Shown here: positions 40,601 through 53,400 of the stretch, one piece after another | Position numbering within the stretch: position 1 is the stretch's first letter | Layout: each line of letters begins with the position of its first letter | Assembly: GCF_002234675.1 (NCBI RefSeq) | Contig: NC_019866.2 | Location: forward strand, 11,623,261 to 11,687,260 | From: Oryzias latipes | Taxonomy: Eukaryota; Chordata; Actinopteri; Beloniformes; Adrianichthyidae | Direction of reading: 5' to 3' | DNA: 64,000 bases | Notes under the pieces: model-generated | Databases searched by the model: none | What the model was told of the DNA's origin: nothing | Seen by the model: only the letters and a program-made list of their open reading frames with translations | Position numbers and translations under genes: made by a program

Positions 40601-43600
40601 TTATAGCTTTCTAAAAGAATGTATTGCATCTTCTCATATGTATTTTCTGTTTTGTAATTAAAAAACTTGTTTATCATGAAAAAGAGGAAAGCAAATACAA
40701 TGAACAAAGATCAGACAAATAAAACTTTACATTAGAGGGTAAATACAATTTTTTATAGGTATATTCCTATAAAAAAGCAGGACAAAAAAGAAAAAAGGAA
40801 TAATATGTGACCTACACTAAAGGCACTTTAGAATACAACCAAAGCTTCGTTTAAAGCAGCATCATTTTTTGCTTATAAACAAGAAAGTCAGTTAGGTCTC
40901 TATGCAGTCCTCCCATCTACATGGTAAATTAGCAGAAAAATCACAGAGACTTTTGATAAATCCAACAGTATTAAGCTGAAAATATTGCACAAAATGTTAC
41001 ATTTGCATTCATTAAGTGTTAAAAAAACTCAAATATGTGTTCTGACAAGAAGATTTATGATTTCCTTTGCTTAAAAGTTTTTAAAGTGATTTTTTTTACC
41101 AATGCAACTAGTGTCAATGCTGACTTTCAAATGTTTGAGACGATAAACTGAAATAAATGTTTCATATTAATCCACGTTTTTTGTAATTTCTGTAGAATTG
41201 TGGAAAATAATTACTATTGATATGTGAACAATCAATCCATAGTGTTAGAATAACCACTGCTAATTATTATTATCATTACTATTACTATACTAGTTTGTGG
41301 TTTTCTTGGAATTTTGCAGCCCTGTGTGGCCCATTGCACTACTCAGACCCATTAAAATAGCCCTCATCCTCAAAAAGGTTGGTAATCTCTGCTTCAGAGT
41401 AACCAGTAAGAAGCTGTCTTTTGGACTGTGGGAGAACATGCAAACTCCACACAGAGGGGTCCAAGCTAGGACTTGAGCCAGGGCCTTCTCACTGTGAGGG
41501 CGAGAGAGCTAACCACTGCCCCACTATGCAGCCCCCAAAGATAAATTTCTGATCAAAATTCTAAATCCAGGTGAGAAGGTATAACTGACATGTTCAGTAA
41601 AGGGCAGAACCACTGCACATGCTTTCAGCATCATCTAATCAGTGGATGAGGAATGTTTTTAATGAATGTGCATGTCATTCAATTATATTTAATCACAGAT
41701 TTTCTTCTTTTGTGAATTTTTAACCAAATTACATTTCATTACATTCATTCTGCTGTTCGTCAACTGTAGAGCCAACTTAAGAAGGCCAACACTGGCAAAA
41801 CATTGACTTTTTAATCACAATAAAATATTTTTTTACAACCACATTTTGTGCAGCAATTGACAAAGTGTTGAAATGTATTAGTTTGGTTGTAAAACTAGTC
41901 TCTTAATGACTTTACTGATATTTGTCAGAACATTCAGACATAGTGCCTGTCATAAAAGTCTGCCCATTCAGAAGCTGACCGTTGACCGCTGACCGCCAGA
42001 CCGTCTTTCTGAAACCAACTTCTCTGTACAGCTCTGTCCCTGTTCCATTTCTGTCATAATTACTTTCCAACACCCCGAGCTTGTGACTTCAGACGAAATT
42101 ACTCGCCGTCTTTACTCATCATTTGCACTGTTCTTTTTCCTTTTAATCCTGTTGGTGGCGAACGGATGACGACCGACACGCCCACAAATCAGCAACATCA
42201 AAGCTCATCCTCCTTCGGGAGAGGAAGTCTTAAAGACGCATCCAAATTGCAAAATGAGAATCCTACTTCAGGTGCTTGTACTGTTCAATTTAAAAAAAAC
42301 AGATGTTCCCTTTTACAACTTTTTGTCAACAAAAAAATGATCAAGTTCAACCAGTGGAGATGACCATCAGTCTGTTGTAATGACATAAGGGGGGGGGGAA
42401 GTGCATAACAGGAATCTTCTGAAAAGCTGGAATGATTGAGCCTAAATTTCATGTTCTTCAGCTTAAGATTTCCTGTGAGCGTCTGCCTGAACAATGCAAG
42501 AGCTCAGAATTAACATCGTTTCAATTAAAGTAAACTGTTTCAAACCACTGAGCATTTATCAGTGTGTTTCTAACAGGGAGGATGGGAGAGGACAAAGTTC
42601 TTTTTTTTTCATGTATAATGATAATAATCACTGAGCTCTAAATGATAAAATAATACAAAAATACATTTTGTATGAGTTAAATTTAGAAAGAAATTGGATG
42701 TTGAGGCTTTACAGGAGTGACAACAGTTCACTGTTGTCATGGCAACATCTTTTTTTTTCTTCCTTTTGCCTTTAAGTGTGGTCATTACATGGCGACTCAA
42801 TAGCTTCCAATTTAGCTCAAGATAGACTTTAGTGCTTACTGGACTGAGAGCAGAAAACAGAAAAGAGAATATTAGAATAGAAAATCGGAGATTCAGAAAA
42901 ATGAGGATTTATCTAGAACATAGAAAGTGTCCAGAAAAGCCACTTCTTTCTCTCACTGCAGCGAAATAAAGAAATAGAGGCAGTTTTCAACCAAAAAAAC
43001 ACAATGCATTGTGCATTCACAAGCTACTGTTGCGTCTGTATGAGCGCTCAGCGCACTCGTTTCCCCACAAGCGACTGGCCAATCAAATTTCAACAACCCA
43101 CACAGCTTTGAGAAAAGCAGACCAGACCCTAAGCACAAGAAATTATCGGAATTTCTAAAAGCACATCTATAGATGACCTTACTATTAAAGCACAGGAAAA
43201 GCATAAACAACACAAAAAGAGAAACTTCTCAGAGCTGTGAAAAGAAAAGAAGATAAAAGACTACTTAGTTGCTGTGGTCCATTTGCCGCCCACGAACATA
43301 CCATACAAACAACAATACTCAAGCGTGCATAAAAATATATCTTCATTCTTGTATGTGAAACAGTACAGAGAAAATCATAAATGCACCGTTAAAATCTTTC
43401 TAAAAATAAAAACTTTGCTGTTTATGGATACAAATATTTTTGGGTGATGTGTATTTAAAAGACTAACATTTCTACCAATTTTACATATCAGCTTCTCCTA
43501 AAGCGACCACAATCTATTCTATTCTGCTTAAACCCTTAGGAGTCCTGGCCATTATTGTCTATTTTGAGTTTACCTTTACATTTAACTCTTGTAATCTGTT

Positions 43601-44385
43601 TACCTTTCCATGTTTGCCATCTTTTTTTGTTTTTTTTGCACCACAAGCTCACCTGTGGAACTTTACAGTTATATTTTTGTCATTTTGCCATCCAGGATTA
43701 ACACACCTGACCTGAAATATCACACAAAAATCTAGGGAGGATGGAATATTTTTATTGTAAAAATCCCATCTGTGATTGATAAATCTTTTTTATTAGAATA
43801 GGTTTACTTTATCTTAAAAAAAAGATAGAGATTTGGCAAACAAGAGTTAAATGCAACTTTTTACAATGAAGTGTAGCCAAATGTCTAAGATGTTTAAGTT
43901 CTGGTATTCCTGAAATGACTTTTAAAATAAAACACTGAGACTAACTTCCAATGGCCCGCCCGAAAATACTATTTTTTTTAGCTGAACATCACAAGCAAAG
44001 TCAAATTGTGTCAAACAACAAAACTAGGCATAGCTTTTAATGTAAAATACTGGGAATGTTTCAAGTGTGTTTTTTTGTGTTCCATTCCAAAACGTTTCTT
44101 ATATCCAGCTGCACACACAAGCATCACAGGCCTAACAAGCTGTGTCCTTTCTGGTTTCACCCCCCTGAAGGCAGCATTTGTGTTTATGTCCGACTATGTT
44201 CCAGTTCTCATCAGCATCTGTGACAACGGGCACAGAGCTGGGATCAGACCTCCTGCTCTGGGGAACACCCGTCTCCTCCCCACCACAAAGCTGACGAACC
44301 ATCTCCACCATGAAGTCTTATCTTGTGTCATAGCTGCACCTGCTTGGCTCTGCTCATCTGAACGTTTTCTCTTAAAAATCGTGCT

Positions 44386-44417
<32 letters not shown>

Positions 44418-47400
44418 CGCTACCCCTCTCGACTTCCTCATCCCATAAAATCGGCATTAAATTTGCACCAGCAACTAACTATTTATTTATTGGCTGATGT
44501 GATGACTAGTCCACCCAGTAGGATGACGGGTGATTCTGCTCGTTTTGCTTGCACAGCTATTAGCATTCAGCCACTTCCTGAAAACAAATGCGCATCGGGT
44601 CTAAGATATATGGGTAAATGTGTGAAAAATAATAAACGAGTTATCATAAATCCTGTAGCTAAAACAAAAACATAACAAGTAAAGCCACATCTGGTATATA
44701 GTTTGAAGCCACTACTTTAAAAACCAGTGGAAATGGACATTCAGGGGATCTTTACATGGGCAGAAATGCCCTTTAAAATGTGTCATGTGATTTGGACGCT
44801 GTGGGGCTTTTGTCAACCCTTTCATTGAGAATGCCACTGTGCATTGATGTGAACTACTCTAAGCGGTAATGAAGTGCTGGGTGCATTCAGATAGAGGGAA
44901 GTGAGAAGAAGTTCAAATTGTGGTGAATACAGTGATTGAAATGAGTATCAATATCATTCTTTGGTTCACTTACTTCCAGTAAAAGCGATCCAGCGGGCAT
45001 ATTTGGTCGCTTCCCTACGCCAGTGTGATGCAACTAGCAGTCCACAGGTGACTGTGAGAGATATGATGCCCATGATGATGAAGAAAAGTGTGGTGACCCA
45101 CTCGGGGGGCAGTCGGGGCGGGATGCAAGTTCGGTCTCGCCCGTGGATGGTCTGGCACTGCCGGACTAGCCCAACTGTGAGTGCACCTACAAAGAGAGGA
45201 TATCAACCGCCTTAGATCTTCATTTGAATAGACAATATGAAACCTGATGGAGTTTTTGTGGGTGTGGCAGTGTTTAGCTTTTAATTAATCTGCTGGCACT
45301 TTTTTTTTTTCATCTGACTAAATTGTCATCTTAAGTGTAAGAAGAGCCAATCTATACAAGTTGGTGAAAATTGGATTTTTTGTCTGTTAAAATGTCATGG
45401 ACAATGCAGGTTTACGCATAATAAAATGGCACCACTTTACGATGCATCTTAAATAATTATGCCAAGGAGACAACCTGATTCATGCAACAAACCATTACCA
45501 AGGTGTGGAGACCTGTTCCCATTACCAATGCTGCTTTCTTTTCAATTAGTGCCCATCGAGGGATTTTCTACCCGAATAAGCACAACACCATCACACTGCT
45601 GTGTGCTGAGCTCTTTGCTCATTACAAGTCTCTGAAAGTAAAAGGAAGACTCCCAACAGAATGAAGGAGCAGGAAGTGGGCAATTAAAAATCAAGATGTC
45701 GAGTAAGAAGGTTCACTGAAGTGAACTTAGATGGCTTTATGTGAGTTTTTAAGGCAGAAAAACTACAGAAAGGCATGATTATTGGTTACTTCGTTTGTGC
45801 ATATAAAAACATGGTTAAGAAGGCAGTTTTCACTTGAAGAATAAGCAATAAAATGAATAAACTGAAAACAAATCCGTTGGACTTTCCTTAATAAATAAAT
45901 ATCTGCAATTGAGAATGGAGTAGTAAGACCTAATACGATAATCTCACCATGGAACAACTAAATGATGAACTGAAAAACAGAATATTTTAAAACTATTAAT
46001 ATCAACTTTATGATTTATAAACATTTATTCCTTTTTGTCTGCAAGTTATAAAATGAAACTTGACGCACTGATGACAAAATCTCCCGAATAGAAACGTTAT
46101 ATTTAGAAAGCTTTGCGCTCATCATGGCAGTGCACATTTCTGCACCATCTGCCACACAAAAAGCAAATAGCACAGCCTTTAGCGGGGTTGGTTTTCCGTC
46201 AATACTCCATCCATGAAATTGATTCCCGCCACATGTGTGGTGGTGATTCCACGACAGCTTTAAATCAACTCCTGCAAAAAATCTCGACTGCTTTTGACAC
46301 TCAGCAGTTGACTGAATATGATGTATTTTTCATGAATGTAAAGTCAAATGTAACTCAAAAAAAGACTACAACTAAAAATTCTGATAAAAAGTGTGGGTCA
46401 TGTTATACAACATAATATAGTGTTCCAAAATACACATTAAATATACACATATTCCAGTGAAGCTGGAAAATGTAGCCAAAAGTATGAAAAAAAAGTCTCC
46501 ACACAACATTTTTTATTTAAATGTTATAAATGTTTCTTTATTTAAAACATTTAACTCATGATTTTAAACAATTTTCTTGACTTTTTCTTATTTTCTTGCA
46601 GTTTATCAAACCCCGAAAGCTACTGAAAATGGATAGGGGTGAAGGGATTCATACTAGTGTGGCTCCAAAGAAGAAAAGATTTCAAACTTTCACAATAAAT
46701 CTTAAAAACCAACATTTGACTTTTGAACCTGCAAAACAATTATTGAATGTATCCAAATTTTTTCCTTTATTTTGTATTTTATGAGTAAAAGATAAATCTA
46801 GAGAAGAATTTTAAAACGTGCAAAAGTCTGAAAGTGCATGAGGCAAAAACAAAAGTTTTAGAAGATCCCGTTTCTGCCTTCTACATCCACACATTTTATT
46901 ACTTGCTAGTCACAACCTTTGCTTACAATGACTAAAATGCCAAAACAACAGGAGCTAACAAAAGAACAAAGCCTGAACGACAGAGGTGTTATTTGGCTCT
47001 CTGCAAGTGGAATGCTGTGCAGGCCTTCCAAAGGAAATCCTGCCCCCATTGCAACACTCACTCTGTTTTTACAGTAACCAGCAAACACACACAAACAATG
47101 CTGGTGAGCTGAGAGGAACGCTTTGGGGAGTCTGTCAACCTGCAGGCATGAATTTGGCAAAACTCCTAAACCTAAAGATGCAGACAGAGACACGGTCTTC
47201 TCCAACAGGGAAAAGGAGGAAGTTGAAGCTAAGTTTTACCATCTCATCTGCCTTTGAGCCAGCGCTGCCAGTGCATTTCTTATTGCTTATGCAAAAATTG
47301 TGAAAAAGTGAAGGTCACGGCTCATGAGAAAACTAGCACCACAAAAACTCAGCGTGTTCAACTCGGTCTTTTCCTGAAATCCGCCTCGGCCTTACAGAGT

Positions 47401-50400
47401 TCAGTCTCAACAGAAGCAAAAACGGAGCTGGCTGAGGAGCACAAACACGGGCTGTGGTGCTGGGAAGATTGGGAATGGTTTGATAGCTGCAGTTTACAAC
47501 CATTTCCTTCTGAATCCCTGGGCCTCCTGTTGTTTTACTGGCACACTGTGGCATTCCGGTTATACTGCAGAGAGGCACGCTATGGTAGATGGACACAGGT
47601 AAACAGAGCAACAACACAAACAACCATTTCTGTTTTTCTAGGATTGTATTAGAAAAAGTTTGCATTTGAAGCAAAAATCCGCATTTAACACTTTAGAACA
47701 TTTACAAAACATATTATTGCTATGTTTAAAACTGCAGAAAATAAGAATAAAATACGTAAATGGATGTTTTAATTGTACTGTATGCATAAATCATGTAATT
47801 TTACTAATAAAAATGTTTAGCTAGTCATAGGTCTTACTTTACTCTGGCAGAACTAAGCAATAAAGCAGAACTAAGCCTGAGTCAAAGTTAAAGCTGGAGG
47901 TGATAAGGGGACAAAAGTTGACTGGAAGGAGGATTTTAGTGAAAATAATTATATACAAAACCATTTTAACTATATGGAACTCAAGGCTAGTGCCTTAGTG
48001 ATAAAATCCTTTAAGAAAATAACAGAGCTAGCCATTTCACGCTTCCAAACATATCTAGTTGTTTGCTCTCAATACTTTCTTATATCGACCACCCCACAGC
48101 CCATCTACTCCAAGATTAAATTCAAGTTGTGTGTGTGTGTGGGGGGGGGGGGGGACACACACACTTATTTGGTGCATAAAACCTGAAAAAATAAAATAGG
48201 TGAGTGAAAAAGAAAAAACAAAAACTGCCTGGAAAGAAAAATATTTCTACATTTTGAGCATTTCATGATTATGTTTTTGCAATAACATAAAAATAGGTTA
48301 GTAACATTGAGTTCTTTTCAATTTGGTAACTAAAGCAGCAACATTGATTCTATGCTAGTTATTTTCTCAGATTCATAGCTGCTAAGGGTGTTAAATAACA
48401 CAGCTGACCCCACATTTTACCTTTCCTACAACTTATTCTTACAGATACAAAGTTAAACTGAACTATTTTTGTCCTAAAATGCCACAGCAGTAAAAAAATG
48501 CAGCAACTAATGGCAGGGTCAAAAGCTTTTTACGGGATTAGTAATACAAAAAAAAAAATCAGTTTGACGATGAACAGATCAGCATCAGTATAAAAAAAGA
48601 GAAGAACACTTTTGAAAATCTATAAATGGTATAAAAGCCTGTATTTAATCAGCAACAAGAATTATTTTACTTCTCCTTCCTGATGCAGATTTTACATAAC
48701 AAGTTTGAATGCCTTGAAAAGGACAAACATTAATGCGACTCGGGGTAAATCTGATTCATCTGCATGTCTGAATCCTTCACAACATTCAAAGTGGGCAAAT
48801 GCACGAAGGAGACAAAGCAAAGCAACAAGTGATTTGTCGCTTAGGTGCTTTTCTTTCAACTAAAATGTTGAAAAGCTTCCGTAAGAAAAAAATATAAAAC
48901 ATATTGTGTTTTCACTGAGAACATAGGGAAAATATATTTACCTAAGGTTTTTATAGTCTGGTCTGGTTTAGGTGCAATAATATGGTACATATTTCTATTG
49001 CAGACACCTTTAAATGACCTCTAGACGCACCAACAAAAAGAATAAGAATTTAACAAGGCGTTAATAAAAGAATTATCGTCAAATTAACAATATAAATCAT
49101 GTGATTCATTCTGTAGTAAATGTTCTTACCGGTGGAAGTTCAACCCAGTTTTTATGTAGATTCCTGTGTGCCAACTACAGCCATTTCTAAATTAGGCCAA
49201 CAAAAAGTATTCTTTTTACAGAAGCCATATGATGATGACAAGCAAAGTAGAATGCAACAGGAAGCACCTTGCAAATTGGGGGAAGTAATGTGAAAAAAGT
49301 CAACTATGTTTCTTTCATTCAGGCCTTTCAAATGAAGTTGAAAGTCACAAGGAATTGTGGGTAATAAATAAAAACAGATATTCATGAATCCTGCCCAAAA
49401 TGAGCTCAATCCAAATATTTCATTAATTTTAACATAATGTTAGCTTGCCTGTTGCCTGCTCTAAACAAGGATAAACACACACATCTGATTTGAACACAAC
49501 ACTGGCGTGGTTCTTCTGTCCTTTGTTTATCAAAAATAATAGGCCAATTTCTCCATATCGAGGTACTATTCCCTGTTTTTCCACACCTCCACCATCCCCT
49601 ATTACCCTGCAAGCATCTATGCACTCACTATGATCAAAACACTGTTCCCACCATGTCTCAGCCCAAATGAGAGGAAATGAGCACCGTGTCTGCTCCACTG
49701 CAGCATGATGATGCTGTCATTAGTGAAGCACAGGGGGTGCTGATGTTTGGAAGCTCAGGGGGGGATGAGTCAAAATGGCCTCTGAACCGTAGTGGGCGGC
49801 AAGTAGGTAAGTCGAAGCAGCCAATAGCCGATTATTCTGTACCTGGAGGCTTGTACAGGGCTTACTGTTACTGCAGGGGCACTGCAACACAGATGGGAAC
49901 AGCCTATGTGCATGTACAAAAGAAGAACTAAAAGACAAATGAGACAAAACCAGAATTAAACTCTAATCAACGTTCAACTCTCCACTCAAAGAGGATTAGC
50001 AAAGATCTCAAGCACAGGTAGATTAACACAAAAACACTTTAAAATCAGAGGGATCAAACTGGATTAAAATTACATTAAAGACCTACTCCAATGAAAATCA
50101 TGTTTGTGATGTTTTGAATATGTTCTTGTGGAATTATTCTGATAGAGGAGAGATATGAAGAAAATTTAGCTTAAAATGGCAATTCAGGATATTTCTTTAT
50201 TCAAATCATTGTGAAGCAGGAGCAGCTGCAAAAAAGCCATTGGAAAAAGCTTGTAGATGTGTCATAGAAGCTACTACTGCAAACCACAAGCTTAGTGCTT
50301 TGCTCCATTTTGATGCCTCTACTCGTAGTCAAATAGATCCAAGTATGCCTTCGCTTTCCTCATTTGAGCCAGCATCTGGTTCAAAACTGTACGGCTGAAC

Positions 50401-53400
50401 AGCTCAAATATTCCTCTGCATTTTTGTTGCACCGCTAATGTTAGGTTGGGGGTTTGGAGGGGCTGTAAGCTAGTGGGAGATTGTGTAAACAAATGGACGA
50501 TGGAAAGGGGTGGGCTAACTCCGTGTCAACAGTCCCGCCCACAACGAAGAGGTGATTTTAAATGAACTACTCCCACTCTGCAGAAAACTACGTCCTAGAA
50601 AACATCACAGGCTTTTTTATTTTGACTGACAATGGCATGATCATAATTAAACGACCGCTGGGAACATTTTTAAAATAGCTCCAAAGATGATCGTAGTGAG
50701 ACTTTAATGATAGCAACCTTCGGGTTACAAAAAAACCCCAAAAACAAGCATTACTTTGATATTCCATTTCGAGTAGCTGATATGATTTTTAAGTTCTTTT
50801 TTTTCCCTGGTCTCAACTTTTAATCTAGTTTACAAAAAAGTTTCAAAATGAACCCGAGTCAACTTGTTGTTCTTCCCAGTATCCCTTGTTTGTTTGCTTT
50901 ATAACTGCAGGGGAATTTTGGTGATTTCATAAGTTACTATGGTTGCAGAAAAACTGCACATTTTTAAGACCACACTGTCCTTCCTACTAGGCTTTGTGCA
51001 CAAAGAATTTCCAAGTCCCATCCTGACAGGATTAACAATTTAATCATCAACATGATTTACAAAACACAGTTTTTGTGAAGTAACAGCCAATCTTTTCATT
51101 TTCCAAAACATATACTGGACCAAATAATGGGTCTGCCAGCTAAAAAGGAGAATCCCAGGCTTACCCTTAAGGTCTTTTGAGGAAAAACGCAGAGGCGTTC
51201 CCTGCCAGCCTCAAGATATAATCTGTCTGGTGAGTGGTGGGTCTGTCCCAAACCCTTTTCCTGGTGGGAAATGTCTGAAACACCTCCTGTGGGTGGCAGA
51301 CAGTGTGTGCGTTGTCCTAAACCACAACTAAACTCCTATCAAATGGGTTCACTTAATGAAAACCAGCAGTAACAACTCTAAAATTCATTAATGTTTTTAC
51401 CCAATCCACTACAGAACATTTACATTTCAAGACAGGAGTATAATGCTCTCAGTAGAACATAGAAAGTTTCTGCTTAAGCATGTTAGCTTGGGAAATTCTT
51501 TTTGGCCACATATTTATGTCATATTTTGGTCAATTATTGGTATGATATGATCCAAGTAGCACTACGTGGTACATTAAGCAAGAACTTCACAAGACAGGAT
51601 CAGAAATAACCAAAGACACCACCAGCTCAGTGGCCTTGTGGAAGAGTGTCCGCCCTGTGACTGGAACGCCGTGAGTTTAAATCCAAGAGAAAAGGGGACA
51701 GTAACAAACTCCACCTCACAAATGCCCCCATTTAACCATAATAGAGTGCTTAGAGTACCAATAATACAGAAGTCTGATAAAAAAAAATGAAGGATCCCAT
51801 TTTCTCTTTACTTAAAGAAATGTTTTTATAGCTGATACAGTCAAATGCCAAGGAGACCTCAATGCAGGTCATAAACCTTATTCTACTGATCCAACATTGC
51901 TTTCAGGACAAAGGTATGTAAATATAAAATAATATAATATTCTGAATACATCGTTTGAGCAACTTTAATATCAGGATCTTTATAGCATTATATAAAGATG
52001 CTGAATATTTGGCATCATTATTTTGGTGTTTGGGAACATCTGTAGCAATAAATCCACATATTGAGTAAAAACTGGTTTTTGTCTGTTAAATACAGCTTTT
52101 GTCTTTCTTTGAAGTCAAAGGCTCTTCTGTTTCCTCACTGGCTCTTTTCTGCATAAAGAAACTTTCCAGGTATTTTCACTTAAACTCATGACATTGTGGC
52201 CTAGTAAAAGACAAAATTACAACTGGCTTTATGAAATTTTCCTACTAAAACAGATTTCCAATCTTTACTTTTACACAACCAAGGGGTATTTTTCTTTTTC
52301 CCCCAATCTTGAGCAATCAAGCAAAACCAAAACAAAACATCAGGTCCAGAATGCTCACAGTAGGAACACTTATGACCAATCCAAAAAATACTGACCAGAA
52401 ACTTCTTATTAATACCATTAGGCCTGCACAATATACCGCAAATTTATCGTTATCGCAATGTCCAGCTCTGCAATATGCATATCGCGAAAGACGGTGAATA
52501 TCGCAATAAATCATAAACCCAAAATGTGTTAAAACAATCTTATGGCAGCTTGAAGCATTTAACGCATCAAATAAATCCCTTTATGTTTTGACCAATCAGA
52601 TGGACGCCTATTATGTTAGACGATTGTCACCTATGTCGATGAGGGTCATTTGGAGTATAATTTTTAAACTGTTGCAATGAAATGGGAATTATGTTTTTGG
52701 TTATTTTTCTATTGGTTTATATACCGCAAATTATATCGTTATCGCCATATTGATCATTTATATCGCATATCGCAAGTTTTCCTAATATCGTGCAGCCCTA
52801 AATACCATAATACATGTTGACATACCTTATTACACAATTTATCGTCCCATGTAATCAGCCTGTTCTGTGAAGAACTACAAAGTCCCACATTGACAACGTC
52901 ACAGCAGCAACGTGGCGTCTGCCGCGTGCACATACCCCAAGACCTGAACTGGAGCAACGTATGAGGCATTTTTGGCTGAGTTTAAATAAAATATTCATGC
53001 AAGTAAACAGCTGGACCTCGGATTTTTACATTATAAACAAAACAGAAAACATGTACCGTAGGTCATGTTTTTTCCCCTGGGGCCCGGTACCAACTGTCCC
53101 ACAGACCGGCCCCGCGGGTTGTGGACCACTACCTTTATATATTACATTAGCTAATTTAATGGGTCTATAGTTTCAGTGTTGTTAATTCTACAGCTTTAAT
53201 TCTTAATGACAGGAACTAACAGAACAGGTTGCAAGCTGTCAGGTGGTGTGCCATTGCTAAAAAAAATCCAGTAAAAGAAAAAGTGAGTAGGGTAAAAGCT
53301 CCATACTTGCAAACAAAGCTGTTCGACAGAACTACAATCCACACCGCAAGACTTGTTACCAGCCAGTGTCTGAGCTGAATCAAACATCTCAGAGGGACTT

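Larger units (their letters stand above)
37833..44973. other. mosmo: mosmo intron 2
   Basis: AT-rich intronic DNA. Recognised contents are a SINE fragment (41421-41536), a diverged hAT-like repeat fragment just before it, and a poly-T run at 44390-44413. No conserved internal exon is seen on either strand; ORFs such as 44006-44497 are interrupted by the homopolymer and lack homology. Confidence 0.5.

Noticed and set aside
44006-44497. 163-codon plus-strand ORF in mosmo intron 2
   Set aside because: It runs through a poly-T tract (a run of Phe) and shows no homology.
47254-47652. 132-codon ORF in mosmo intron 1 with an overlapping antisense ORF
   Set aside because: Both strands are open over the same bases with no recognisable protein features; chance is the better explanation.
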